From contig NZ_JAHXRQ010000006.1 in NCBI RefSeq assembly GCF_019392335.1, positions 124,001 to 188,000 on the forward strand: DNA of 64,000 nucleotides, given 5' to 3'. The notes beneath the pieces were generated by a model. It saw only the letters and a program-made list of their open reading frames with translations, ran no database searches and was not told the DNA's origin. Positions 35,313-43,221 of this stretch are shown here, one piece after another (the stretch's first letter is position 1; each line of letters opens with the position of its first letter). The stretch is from Mameliella sp. CS4 (GTDB lineage Bacteria > Pseudomonadota > Alphaproteobacteria > Rhodobacterales > Rhodobacteraceae). The translations under genes and the position numbers were made by a program.

Positions 35313-35645
35313 TTACCAGCAGCGCTGGCCATAGCGGTTCCAGCCGTTGCGGCATCCGTTGTAATGACCGCCTTTGCGCTTCCAGTTGCCGCCGTGATGG
35401 TGCCGCTTCTTCCACTTGCCGCCATTGTGCTGACGATACTTCCAGTGCCCGTTGTGGTGCCGCTGGTTCACGACCCGGCCGCGATGCTGGTTTTCGATCG
35501 CCTGGCCAAGAATGTAGAGGCCAACCGCCGCGCCCAGGAATCGCTTGAGGTCCTTGTTGTTGCGGGCCTGCGCAGGCGAGGCCGCAGCCAAGGACAGGAC
35601 CAATGCGCCGGCAGCGACAATGGATGTGATGAGACGTGCAGACAT
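35313..35645 (-). CDS. Exported His/Gly/Lys-rich small protein
   Basis: A protein of 110 residues. The signal peptide is MSARLITSIVAAGALVLSLA (cleaved at about PAQA, residue 27). The mature half has the helix DLKRFLGAAVGLYILGQAIE, then a basic tail of repeats of the type HHNGHWKYRQHNGG (residues 78-91), rich in His, Asn, Gly and Lys. It ends in two cysteines (CRNGWNRYGQRCW). The tail suggests metal or polyanion binding; this is inference. GGAGAA precedes the ATG at 35645. Confidence 0.8.
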   Translation of the reverse strand: MSARLITSIVAAGALVLSLAAASPAQARNNKDLKRFLGAAVGLYILGQAIENQHRGRVVNQRHHNGHWKYRQHNGGKWKKRHHHGGNWKRKGGHYNGCRNGWNRYGQRCW

Positions 35646-35820
35646 GAGGTGTTCTCCTCTCACGAGTGGGGGGCGGAGCCGCGTCAAGTCAGCGACTCCC
35701 GACCTCAGCCTCTTGCCTGCCCTCCCGGCGGCTCAATATCAGTCCGTGGATATTGGATAACCTCCCTCCCAGACCCTTCGCGTTATTGAATTTCTTGGCC
35801 GGACAGCGCAGTTTGGGATC

Positions 35821-36141
35821 ATGTCCCGAACCCGGCGTATCCTCATGTCCACGACTCTTGCCAGACTGCTTTCCGCTGCCCTTGTCGTCGTTGCGCTGGC
35901 CTTGCCCAGCTCGGCGGCGGCGGATTGCTACATCCATTACAAGGCCAAGCGCGACACACCCAAGTATGGCCTGCACTATGGTATCGTGCAATCCTCGGGG
36001 TCTTGCCCGTCGTCGCCCGAACGCGCTGTCCGGTCCCGTATTTCATCGGGCGGCTGGGCGCTTTTGGGCATTGTAAAGGTCACCACGTCGCCCCCCACCG
36101 CAACGGAACTCGAATTTGCAAAGCAACACTATTACCGCTAG
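35821..36141 (+). CDS. Small exported protein of unknown function
   Basis: A protein of 106 residues starting at 35821, or 98 if the ATG at 35845 is used. The hydrophobic run LLSAALVVVALALPSSAAAD is a signal peptide. The mature part has two cysteines and ends EFAKQHYYR. No family is recognised. Its 3' end overlaps the next gene by about 25 nt, which suggests coupled expression with that membrane protein. Confidence 0.65.
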   Translation: MSRTRRILMSTTLARLLSAALVVVALALPSSAAADCYIHYKAKRDTPKYGLHYGIVQSSGSCPSSPERAVRSRISSGGWALLGIVKVTTSPPTATELEFAKQHYYR

Positions 36142-36820
36142 CGAAAGCCGCCGCTCGGGCAGCCGCATCGTCATGTTGGGCATTTTCGCCATCGTGACGA
36201 TCCTGGGTCTGGCCGGGGCGGTCCTGCTGCTGACCCTGCCGGACGGCAACGCCTTCAACGCGCGGGTCGAACGTATCTTTCTGGAAAACGACAACCTCGC
36301 CAGCCAGGCCGAGGTCAAGCTGCTGGAGATCCTGGCCCAGTCCGGCACCGCCTTTTCCGACACGCTGGCCAGCTACCGCATGGTGATTTTCGTGCTGCTG
36401 GTCTTTGCCGCCGCGCTCCTGGTCGCGGCGCTGGTCTTCCTGGTCATGCTGGTCTCGCTCAACCGGCGCATGGCCCAGATCGAACGGTCGGGCATCGAGG
36501 TCTCCAGCCTCATCATCTCGCGCGAGGAAAACACCGTCTATCTGAACACGATGGGGTTCAAGCTGACCGACGCGATGATGGAAACCCTGGCCGTGCTGGC
36601 CGAGGCCCGGCTGGACGACGAGATGCTGACCGGCAGCCAGATCGAGGCGGTGATCTCGGGCAAGTCAGAGGCGGATTGCGACGAGGCCTCTGGCGCAACG
36701 CGGATCAAGCGGTTGCGCGACGGGCTGGGCAACCAGATGGTCAGCGAGTTGCTGGTCAAGAATATCGCCCGGCGCGGCTACATGCTGGCCATCGACAAAG
36801 GCGTGATCGAGGTGGTCTGA
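36116..36820 (+). CDS. Membrane-anchored protein with OmpR-type winged-helix C-terminus
   Basis: A protein of 234 residues. Two transmembrane helices (about 18-42 and 88-112) are followed by a cytoplasmic C-terminal domain. That domain reads like a Trans_reg_C winged helix: a dGxxxxLT-like stretch (YLNTMGFKLTDAMMETLAVLAE), then TRIKRLRDGLGNQMVSEL and ARRGYMLAID at the wing. The order resembles an inside-out ToxR-type tethered regulator. The start is TTG 36116, with weak support; the ATG at 36173 is an alternative. It may regulate the envelope genes nearby, but the target is unknown. Confidence 0.75.
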   Translation: MQSNTITASESRRSGSRIVMLGIFAIVTILGLAGAVLLLTLPDGNAFNARVERIFLENDNLASQAEVKLLEILAQSGTAFSDTLASYRMVIFVLLVFAAALLVAALVFLVMLVSLNRRMAQIERSGIEVSSLIISREENTVYLNTMGFKLTDAMMETLAVLAEARLDDEMLTGSQIEAVISGKSEADCDEASGATRIKRLRDGLGNQMVSELLVKNIARRGYMLAIDKGVIEVV

Positions 36821-36847
36821 CCGGCTGAACCGGCCCCGAATGCCGCC

Positions 36848-38458
36848 TCAGAACAGCGCCGATTCCGCGGCGCTCGCCTCCTCCACCTCGCCAAGCCGGG
36901 TCTGCACCTGCAATCCCGCACGCAGTTCACCCCGCAGCGCCAGCAGGGTGCGCTTGTGGTCCGCCTTGTGTTCCAGCACGGCACGGTTGCGCGCCGCCGA
37001 CTGGCGCAAGAAGGCCTTCCAGGGCTTTTCCGGCAGCGCGAAAGAGCGGTTCAACCGGCCATCGCCATAGCCGTTGTCATAAACCTGTTTGCCCAACAGC
37101 ACGGCGGTAAAGACGTTGTAGGTGAACAGATGCGCCGATGGCACGTCCAGCGGCGTGGGCAGTTGGTGTTTCCACAGGTCCAGCAGGTGTTCCAGCCGGT
37201 CGGAAATCTTCAACTGGGAGCGCGAATCCATCCAGTAGGGATCGTCGGTGCGGTTGTTCAGCCGGTAGTGCAGGCAGATGAAATCCCGCACCTCGTTGAA
37301 CATGCCGTCCGACACCTTGTTGTAGGCGTCGCGGGTGGCCTCCTCGTAGTCCTGGCTGGGGAAATACTGCAACAGCCAGCGCAGCCCCATGTCGATCATG
37401 TGGATCGCGGTGGATTCCAGCGGCTCGATGAAACCGCCCGAAAGGCCCAGCGCGATGCAGTTCTTGACCCAGGCCCGGCGTGACCGGCCCACCCGCATCG
37501 GGATCACGCGCGGCTCTGCCCCGGGCGGCGCCATGTCACCCAGATGGGACAGGAACTCCTCTGCCGCCTGGTCGTCTGTCCGATGGGCCGAGGAAAAGAC
37601 ATAGCCCGTACCGATCCGGTTAAAGAGCGGCACCGCCCAGCTCCATCCGGCGCCCAGCGCGGTGGACTGCGTGGCGGCGCGAATCCTGTCCGGGTCCGGA
37701 TGGGGCACCTGCAGGGCCATCGCACGGTCGTTGCCCAGGTAATCCGCATAGCTGACAAAGGGTTCGTCCAGCGCCTTCTGGATCACCAGCCCGCGAAAGC
37801 CGGTGCAATCCAGAACCAGTTGCACCGGATGCCTGCCCGTTTCCCGCAATTGCAAAGCGGCGACAAACCCGCGCTCGTCCAGCTCCACGTCATCGACATC
37901 GTCCAGGATGTGCGCGATGCCCTGCGCGCGGCCCCGTTCCGCCAGCAGCCCAGCGAATTTCACTGCATCCAGGTGATAGGCATAACCCGCGCGGGGCATC
38001 GGATCCTCCCCCTGTTTGTTCAGGGAAAACGGGCCTTTCCATGTCTCGAAAAGATCCATGAGGGGCGAAAAGGACCGGATGTAATCCCGGTTGCCCGCGC
38101 CATAGGCCTGAAAGTAATGGCCCGCCTCGACGCCCTCGATCCGGGGCGGGCTGGCAAAGGGATTCATGTAGCGGATAAAGCGCCCCTTCCGGTCGACGTT
38201 CCAATCGTTGAACATGACCCCCATCTTGAACGAGGCGTTACAGCGGCGCATGAACTCCCGGTCGTCGATGCCCATCTCGCGGAGCGTGGCGGGCATGTGC
38301 GGCACCGTCGCCTCGCCCACGCCCACGGTGGGCACGTTGGGCGATTCAATCAGCGTGATCTTGATCTTCGCCGCGCATTTGGCGCGCAGGAAACAGGCGG
38401 CCAGCCAACCTGCCGTGCCGCCCCCCACGATGGTGATGGATGTGATCGGATCCCCCAT
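36848..38458 (-). CDS. Flavin-dependent halogenase (tryptophan-halogenase family)
   Basis: A protein of 536 residues, FADH2-dependent. GGGTAGW at 12-18 is the flavin-binding loop, GVGEATVPHM follows, and the catalytic lysine candidate is Lys78 in ASFKMGVMFNDW. The GWSWAVP signature of these halogenases is present, and GLSGGFIEPLESTAIH contains the active-site glutamate. All key elements look intact, so activity is plausible. The natural substrate could be tryptophan, a peptide or a protein. A flavin reductase is not adjacent. It starts 64 nt after the upstream oxygenase gene. Confidence 0.93.
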   Translation of the reverse strand: MGDPITSITIVGGGTAGWLAACFLRAKCAAKIKITLIESPNVPTVGVGEATVPHMPATLREMGIDDREFMRRCNASFKMGVMFNDWNVDRKGRFIRYMNPFASPPRIEGVEAGHYFQAYGAGNRDYIRSFSPLMDLFETWKGPFSLNKQGEDPMPRAGYAYHLDAVKFAGLLAERGRAQGIAHILDDVDDVELDERGFVAALQLRETGRHPVQLVLDCTGFRGLVIQKALDEPFVSYADYLGNDRAMALQVPHPDPDRIRAATQSTALGAGWSWAVPLFNRIGTGYVFSSAHRTDDQAAEEFLSHLGDMAPPGAEPRVIPMRVGRSRRAWVKNCIALGLSGGFIEPLESTAIHMIDMGLRWLLQYFPSQDYEEATRDAYNKVSDGMFNEVRDFICLHYRLNNRTDDPYWMDSRSQLKISDRLEHLLDLWKHQLPTPLDVPSAHLFTYNVFTAVLLGKQVYDNGYGDGRLNRSFALPEKPWKAFLRQSAARNRAVLEHKADHKRTLLALRGELRAGLQVQTRLGEVEEASAAESALF

Positions 38459-38522
38459 GCCGCTGCCCTCCCCGCAACTTACGTGGGGTCAGCCTAGCGG
38501 CAGGCGGGCAAATGGCAAAGGG

Positions 38523-39074
38523 TCAGGTGAAATCCGGTCCATGCACCCAGGTGGTCAGGGAATAGCGCTGGCCCAAGGTTACGGGCGTCACCCGGTGCAA
38601 CGTGAAGCTGGGGAAAAGGATGGCGCTGCCGCGTGTCGCATCCGCCGTTTTCACCTGGCCATTGCCGTTCATCTCCAGCCGCCCGCCCTTGTAGGCGCTG
38701 CTGTCGCTCAGCTGTGAGACAAGCGTCAGCTTGCGTTTTTGCGCGAAGGTGCCGGCACCGATGTCCGAATGCCAGTCAAAGTGCCCGCCCGCGTCAGAGG
38801 CGTAAAGCGCCACCTGCGCCCGCTCGGCGAATTCGGTCAGGGCAAAGCCGAAATGCGCGCGGTTCACATCGCGCACAACCTCCATCACCCGGCGAAAGAC
38901 CCAGGCGCCCTCACCGTCTTCGTCCAGCCAGGTGATGCGGGCGACGCGGATAGTCTCGTTCTGGCGTCCGCGCACCAGCCCGGCATCGCTGAACTCCCGC
39001 GCCTGGGTCAGGCGGATGATCTGGTCGCACTCGATGTCGGAAAACATCCGGTCGAGCGAATAGGGTGACAGCAT
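38523..39074 (-). CDS. 2OG-Fe(II) oxygenase (PKHD/P4H type)
   Basis: A protein of 183 residues, an iron- and 2-oxoglutarate-dependent hydroxylase. The metal triad is His102-x-Asp104 (FDWHSDIG) and His160 (SFTLHRVTP). Arg170 in GQRYSLTTW binds 2-oxoglutarate. It resembles prolyl-4-hydroxylase-like PKHD domains. The ATG at 39074 is used; a GTG at 39113 would add 13 residues. It lies upstream of, and in the same direction as, the halogenase, suggesting joint tailoring of one substrate. Confidence 0.92.
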   Translation of the reverse strand: MLSPYSLDRMFSDIECDQIIRLTQAREFSDAGLVRGRQNETIRVARITWLDEDGEGAWVFRRVMEVVRDVNRAHFGFALTEFAERAQVALYASDAGGHFDWHSDIGAGTFAQKRKLTLVSQLSDSSAYKGGRLEMNGNGQVKTADATRGSAILFPSFTLHRVTPVTLGQRYSLTTWVHGPDFT

Positions 39075-39187
39075 GCAGATGCCCCGATGGAAAGGATCTG
39101 CGTCGCATGCCACCGGCCAGCGACGGATGCCGATCCGTTTGCGACACGAAAGGCTGAAACCGTCACATTTCTTTGACGGGCAGCCCG

Positions 39188-39219
39188 GGTCCGGAATTCC
39201 GGACCGGTATATTCGAATA
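39188..39219. promoter_or_regulatory. Two palindromes between oxygenase and tRNA genes
   Basis: GGTCCGGAATTCCGGACC (39188-39205) and TATTCGAATA (39210-39219) are perfect palindromes placed in the divergent gap. They could be operators for the halogenase/oxygenase unit or a terminator stem. Confidence 0.45.
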
Positions 39220-39225
39220 ATTGAC

Positions 39226-39254
39226 TTGACCCATGAATGATGCCCGCTTATTTA
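39226..39254 (+). promoter_or_regulatory. Promoter for the tRNA pair
   Basis: TTGACC (39226-39231) and TATTTA (39249-39254) are separated by 17 bp, 53 nt before the first tRNA. The sequence nearby is AT-rich compared with the rest of the region. Confidence 0.55.
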
Positions 39255-39306
39255 CCCCAACATGAACACGCAAATGACATATCGCAGTTGTTGCTGACCT
39301 CCCTCC

Positions 39307-39394
39307 GGTAGGTAAACCCGCAAGGTGCGGGGCACGACTGCTAATCGTTGCGTTCTTTCCCAAGAATTTGGTTCGAGACCAATGCCTACCGCCA
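39307..39394 (+). tRNA. tRNA-Ser(GCU)-like, divergent
   Basis: The acceptor stem GGTAGGT pairs with GCCTACC, followed by G and encoded CCA. The anticodon loop CTGCTAA gives anticodon GCU. The long variable arm TTCTT-tccc-AAGAA is typical of serine tRNAs. The T-arm stem is TTGG/CCAA with TTCGAGA in the loop. The D-arm (CCC/GGG) and positions 27-43 and 49-65 are weaker than usual. It is probably expressed with the tRNA-Cys that starts 3 nt later, but it could be a degenerate copy. Confidence 0.75.
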
Positions 39395-39397
39395 TTG

Positions 39398-39474
39398 GAT
39401 GCAGTGGCTGAAATGGTTATGGCGCCGGATTGCAAATCCGGAGCATGCGGGTTCGAGTCCCGCCTGCATCTCCA
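39398..39474 (+). tRNA. tRNA-Cys(GCA)
   Basis: The acceptor stem GATGCAG/CTGCATC has discriminator T and encoded CCA. The anticodon stem is CCGGA/TCCGG with loop TTGCAAA (anticodon GCA), and the T arm is GCGGG-TTCGAGT-CCCGC. Discriminator U73 is a tRNA-Cys identity element. It starts 3 nt after the tRNA-Ser-like gene. The 262 bp that follow (39475-39736) are AT-richer and hold no gene I can support. Confidence 0.95.
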
Positions 39475-39736
39475 CATTTGCTTTCAATAAAACAAACACT
39501 TGCCCTCCTTCTGACAGAGAGACCCCTGACCCACGTCAATGAACAGGTGGGGAACCCTTGGGCTTTCGACCTCAATCAACCGACCATTGGCCCCCTTTCG
39601 AGTTTCCAAGACGGATATTCAATTTAGAGACCTCCGATTTTCAGATTTCGAAAACCAATTTTCAGAACCCCCGAAAAGAAACGGTGGCGAATCTCCCCGC
39701 CGCCGCCCTCTCAATTCACGCCAAAATCCCAATCAA

Positions 39737-40642
39737 TTACCGCCGACCCCCGATCACGGCTTTCAGCATCTCGCGCTCTTCACCGGTCAGGTCTGTCAAC
39801 GGGGACCGCACCGGGCCGGTGTCGAACCCGCGCAGCGCGACTCCCGCCTTGATGGCAGACACCGCGTAACCGGTCTTGCGGTCGCGGACCCTGGCGAAGG
39901 GATAGTAAAAGTCGCGCAGCATCTGTTCACACTTGGCATCGTCGCCCGTCCTGAAGGCCGTGTGGAATTCCAGCGCGGTTTCGGGGACAAAGTTGAAGAC
40001 GGCCGAGGAATAGGTATCCACCCCGGCGCCACGGAACGCCTGGGCAAACAGCTCATGCGTGGGCATCCCGCCGACATAGGCCAGCCTGTCACCCAATCCG
40101 ATGGTGATCCGGCGCACCGTGTCGATGTCGCCGGTGCCATCCTTGAAGCCGATCAGGTTGGGGCATTCTTCGGCCAGCCGTGCAAGCGTATCCGCAGAGA
40201 CAACCGACTGACCGCGATTGTAGACGATGACCCCCATGTTGGTCGATTTGCACACGGTGCGGATATGCGCCTCGATCCCGTCCTGCGGCGCACCGATCAG
40301 GTAATGCGGCAACAAGAGGATACCGTCACCACCCGCCGCCTCGATGCCCTGCGCCATTTCGCAGGCCATGCGGGTGCCATAGCCGCAGCCGGCGATCACC
40401 GGCTGGCCGGGCTGGGCGGCGCGGGCGGTCTTGACCACCTCGACCACCTCGGCGGGTGTCAATGAGAACAGCTCACCCGTGCCGCCGGCGACGATCAGCC
40501 CGGCGATCTTGTGCGGGCTGAGCCATTCGAGATGGGCGGAAAAGGCACTGGGGTTGAACCGGTCCTCGGCGTCAAAAGGCGTCACCGGAAAGGACAGCAG
40601 CCCGGAACGGATGATGTCGCGCAGGGCAATAGGGTCGATCAT
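39737..40642 (-). CDS. kdgD: 5-dehydro-4-deoxyglucarate dehydratase
   Basis: Converts 5-dehydro-4-deoxy-glucarate to 2-oxoglutarate semialdehyde with loss of CO2 and water, in uronate/aldarate catabolism. It has 301 residues and belongs to the DapA-like class I aldolase superfamily. LIVAGGTGELFSLTPAE and the Schiff-base lysine in NLIGFKDGTGD fit KdgD. The Tyr of VIVYNRG is at the usual position. It lies downstream of udh (20 nt gap) on the same strand. Confidence 0.93.
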   Translation of the reverse strand: MIDPIALRDIIRSGLLSFPVTPFDAEDRFNPSAFSAHLEWLSPHKIAGLIVAGGTGELFSLTPAEVVEVVKTARAAQPGQPVIAGCGYGTRMACEMAQGIEAAGGDGILLLPHYLIGAPQDGIEAHIRTVCKSTNMGVIVYNRGQSVVSADTLARLAEECPNLIGFKDGTGDIDTVRRITIGLGDRLAYVGGMPTHELFAQAFRGAGVDTYSSAVFNFVPETALEFHTAFRTGDDAKCEQMLRDFYYPFARVRDRKTGYAVSAIKAGVALRGFDTGPVRSPLTDLTGEEREMLKAVIGGRR

Positions 40643-40662
40643 TTTCGGTCTTCCTCGTGCAA

Positions 40663-41469
40663 TCAGTCTTCGTGGATGCCATCGGCGCAGAAGGCGCCAC
40701 CGTGGTACAGCGCGTTGGCGTCGTCGGCGGGCGGCGGGTCCATCTCGGCGTCGATCTTGGCGCGGAACTGTTCGGCATTGTCCCTGGGTTGCCAGCCCAG
40801 GTAGGCGACCTCACGATTGTCCCACCAGGAGGCGCCATTGGCCGAGGCGCCGTAGACGATCGGGCAGCCCAGGCGCGGCACCATGAAGATGCGTTCGATC
40901 AGCTGGGTGAAATCGTCAAAGCTCATCCAGGTGGACAGCATCCGATGGTTCTTGGGTTCCGGAAAGCAGGATCCGATGCGCACGCTGGCGGTCTCGATGC
41001 CGTATTTGTCATGGTACATGCTGGCCATCGCCTCGCCGAACACCTTGGACACACCATACAGGCCGTCGGGCCGGGGCGTGCTGTTGGCGTCCAGCCGTTC
41101 GGTCTGCTTGTAAAAGCCTATGGCGTGGTTCGAGCTGGCAAAGATGATGCGCGGCTTGACCGAGGCTTTCCGCGCGCCTTCGTACAGATGAAAGACCCCG
41201 TCGATATTGGCATTGCGCACGGTTTCCCAGTTCGCCTCGACCGACTGGCCACCCATGTGGACGATCCCGTCGCAGCCCTCGACAAGCGCCTCGACCGCGG
41301 CCTTGTCGCCCAGGTCGCAGGGCACCAGCTCTTCGTGCGGGGCCGCCTGCCCCATGTTGGCGCCGGGCCTGTCGGACAGGCGGATGGTTTCGGCGATGGG
41401 CTTCAGCCGTTCGCGGCAGACGGCGCCCAGGTTGCCCGTGGCGCCGGTGATCAACAGTTTCTTCAGCAT
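40663..41469 (-). CDS. udh: Uronate dehydrogenase
   Basis: NAD-dependent oxidation of glucuronate/galacturonate to the aldarolactone. It has 268 residues and belongs to the extended SDR superfamily. The NAD-binding loop GATGNLGAV is at about 9-17. The catalytic YGVSK (Tyr-x3-Lys) and IIFASSNHAIGFY are like those of the described uronate dehydrogenases. It is followed by kdgD. The lactonase (SMP-30) upstream would hydrolyse its product. The aldarate dehydratase needed in between is not seen intact. Confidence 0.92.
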   Translation of the reverse strand: MLKKLLITGATGNLGAVCRERLKPIAETIRLSDRPGANMGQAAPHEELVPCDLGDKAAVEALVEGCDGIVHMGGQSVEANWETVRNANIDGVFHLYEGARKASVKPRIIFASSNHAIGFYKQTERLDANSTPRPDGLYGVSKVFGEAMASMYHDKYGIETASVRIGSCFPEPKNHRMLSTWMSFDDFTQLIERIFMVPRLGCPIVYGASANGASWWDNREVAYLGWQPRDNAEQFRAKIDAEMDPPPADDANALYHGGAFCADGIHED

Positions 41470-41503
41470 GATGTCCTCTTGGTCAAAGCGCGGTCCAGAA
41501 AGC

Positions 41504-42062
41504 TCAGGACCGCCTGGTGAATGGCCGGGGTTCCGTGTGGCCGGTCGCCTGGTCGATCCAGGTCACCAGCCGGTCGGTCCGCCCGGTGGCGTCATAGGCA
41601 TGGCGCGGGTCAAATGTGACCTGCGCCCCGACACGCTCAGGTACAGCCCGTGACGGTCAGGCACGCCGGTTTCAATCAACCCCTCGATGCTGGCCAGCAT
41701 GCACAATTGCGCCGCCGCCGCCACCCGTGGTTCCAGCGCGGCCCCAATCGATATGCCCGGCGTGCCAATGCGGGTTCCGTCGATCCGGTCATGATCCGCC
41801 AGCAGGTCATGCAGCGAGGCGCGCATGGGCGTCGAATGCGAACCGGTAGCCAAGGCACAGGTCTGTCGGGCCGCCGCCCACTCCGTGGCCGCGCGGATCA
41901 CCTTGCCTCAGGGCTCTGCATGGATGGCGGCGCGGTAGGGCGACAGTTTGAACGCGGTGAGTCCATGCGACACCTGCATGGCGGCGCAGTGGATGTGGAT
42001 CTCGGTGGCGCCGGACGGTTGCCTTCGCGGGACATGAAACTGCGCAGCCCGGTGATTTTCAT
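41504..42062 (-). pseudogene. Decayed gene between lactonase and udh
   Basis: Starting at MKITGLRSFMSREGN (ATG 42062, 5 nt after the lactonase stop), the reading phase changes within a few codons. It then continues as GATEIHIHCAAMQVSHGL, hits a TGA, and reads on in the same phase as IRAATEWAAARQ... to LIETGVPDRHGLYLSV. There it changes phase again to AQVTFDPRHAYDATG and stops at 41504. At least three lesions are visible. The original family is not recognised; an aldarate-processing enzyme is a guess from context. The 597-bp gap holds no other gene. Confidence 0.6.
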
Positions 42063-42066
42063 TGGC

Positions 42067-42948
42067 TCAGCCCTGAAATCGAGGTTGTGGCAGGCCGGTA
42101 ATGCCCAGGCCCGTGATCGCGAAAAGGCCGCCGGCCTGAGGCTGCGCAGGGTCGTCTGCCAGCCCGGCGCCGATGGAGGTGACGTAAAGCGTGGCCAGAT
42201 CCGCACCGCCGAACATCGGCTTGGTGGGTTTTTCCACCGGCATGTCGATGGTCGCCAGCACCTCGCCCTCTGGCGAAAGGCGATAAAGCTGCCAGCCGGA
42301 AACGCCGGCCTGCCAGTAACAGCCCTCGGCATCCACCGTGCCCCCGTCAGGACGGCCGGGAACGACGCGGGTGTCGAAAAACACCCCCGCTGCGCCCGGC
42401 GTCCCGGTGTCGCCGTCATAGTCGCAGGCCCAGATGGTGCGCACGCCCGGATGACTGTCCGAGAAGTACATCCGGCGCCCATCGGGCGAAAAGGCCAGCC
42501 CGTTGGTGGTATAGATCCCGTCGTGCCAGGCCGTCACCGTCCCATCCGGATCAAGCCGGTAAAAGGCGCCCAGCGCCTCGGGATCGCCACCGTCCTTCAT
42601 GGTTCCGGCCCAGAACCGCCCTTGCGCATCGGTCGCACCGTCGTTGAAACGGTTGTGCGGCAAGTGGGATTCGGGATCGTGGATTGGCTCGCGGGCGCCG
42701 GTCTCCGGATCGAAGAACCAGAAGCCGGTTTTTGTGGCCAGCACCAGCCCGCCCTGCTCCCGCACCGCCAGGCAACCGACCGGCTCACCGTAAGGGATGG
42801 CACGGTTCTCCCCCGTGGCCGGGTCATAGCGGTAAATGACGCCGCCCGGGATATCGACCCACCAGAGGCATTGCGCCCGGTCGTCCCAGACCGCGCCTTC
42901 GCCAACCCCGGCCCCTACCGGCGCAACGCATGTGATCTCGATCCCCAT
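42067..42948 (-). CDS. SMP-30/gluconolactonase-family lactonase
   Basis: A protein of 293 residues, a six-bladed propeller that hydrolyses sugar lactones with a divalent metal. VGAGVGEGAVWDD supplies the metal-binding glutamate, NRFNDGATDAQGRFWAGTM the Asn-Asp pair, and YTTNGLAFSPDGRRMYFSDS the catalytic asparagine region. The ATG at 42948 has AAGGGGGG five bases upstream. In this locus it probably opens the aldarolactone made by Udh. It follows a decayed GntR gene. Confidence 0.9.
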   Translation of the reverse strand: MGIEITCVAPVGAGVGEGAVWDDRAQCLWWVDIPGGVIYRYDPATGENRAIPYGEPVGCLAVREQGGLVLATKTGFWFFDPETGAREPIHDPESHLPHNRFNDGATDAQGRFWAGTMKDGGDPEALGAFYRLDPDGTVTAWHDGIYTTNGLAFSPDGRRMYFSDSHPGVRTIWACDYDGDTGTPGAAGVFFDTRVVPGRPDGGTVDAEGCYWQAGVSGWQLYRLSPEGEVLATIDMPVEKPTKPMFGGADLATLYVTSIGAGLADDPAQPQAGGLFAITGLGITGLPQPRFQG

Positions 42949-42984
42949 CTGCCCCCCTTGAAGACCCGGTTTTCCGGGCCGTCG

Positions 42985-43200
42985 GTATGCGCCGCGTCGC
43001 CGTCTCGGTTTCGATGAAGCGACGGAACCGGAAATTGGCGGCAATGTCACCAATACTGCCCAGCGGTTCAAATCCCGCGCCCTTCTTGGACACAATCAAC
43101 CCTTCTTTGCGCAAGCGGGCAAGGGCCGTGCGCACAACTGGGCGGGACACGCCTTAGGCACCCGCCAGCTCGTTTTCGCCGGGCGGGCGCCAAGCGCCCG
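42985..43200 (-). pseudogene. GntR-family regulator remnant with in-frame stop
   Basis: The minus strand reads RPPGENELAGA, then a TAA (43156-43154), then GVSRPVVRTALARLRKEGLI, the winged-helix core of a GntR regulator. It continues as VSKKGAGFEPLGSIGDIAA and RFRRFIETETA, the junction to an FCD domain, and then becomes unrelated. Only about 70 residues remain. It was probably the local regulator of the uronate genes. Confidence 0.75.
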
Positions 43201-43221
43201 ACGCTGGATACCAGGGTCGTC

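Noticed and set aside
39475..39736. Integrated element boundary immediately after the tRNA-Cys gene
   Set aside because: The stretch is AT-richer, but I see no integrase gene or direct repeat of the tRNA end within the window; kept only as a remark in the uronate-locus finding.
42067..43095. Longer SMP-30 start at 43095
   Set aside because: The 49 extra codons overlap the GntR remnant in another phase and show no homology. The ATG at 42948 has a good ribosome site.
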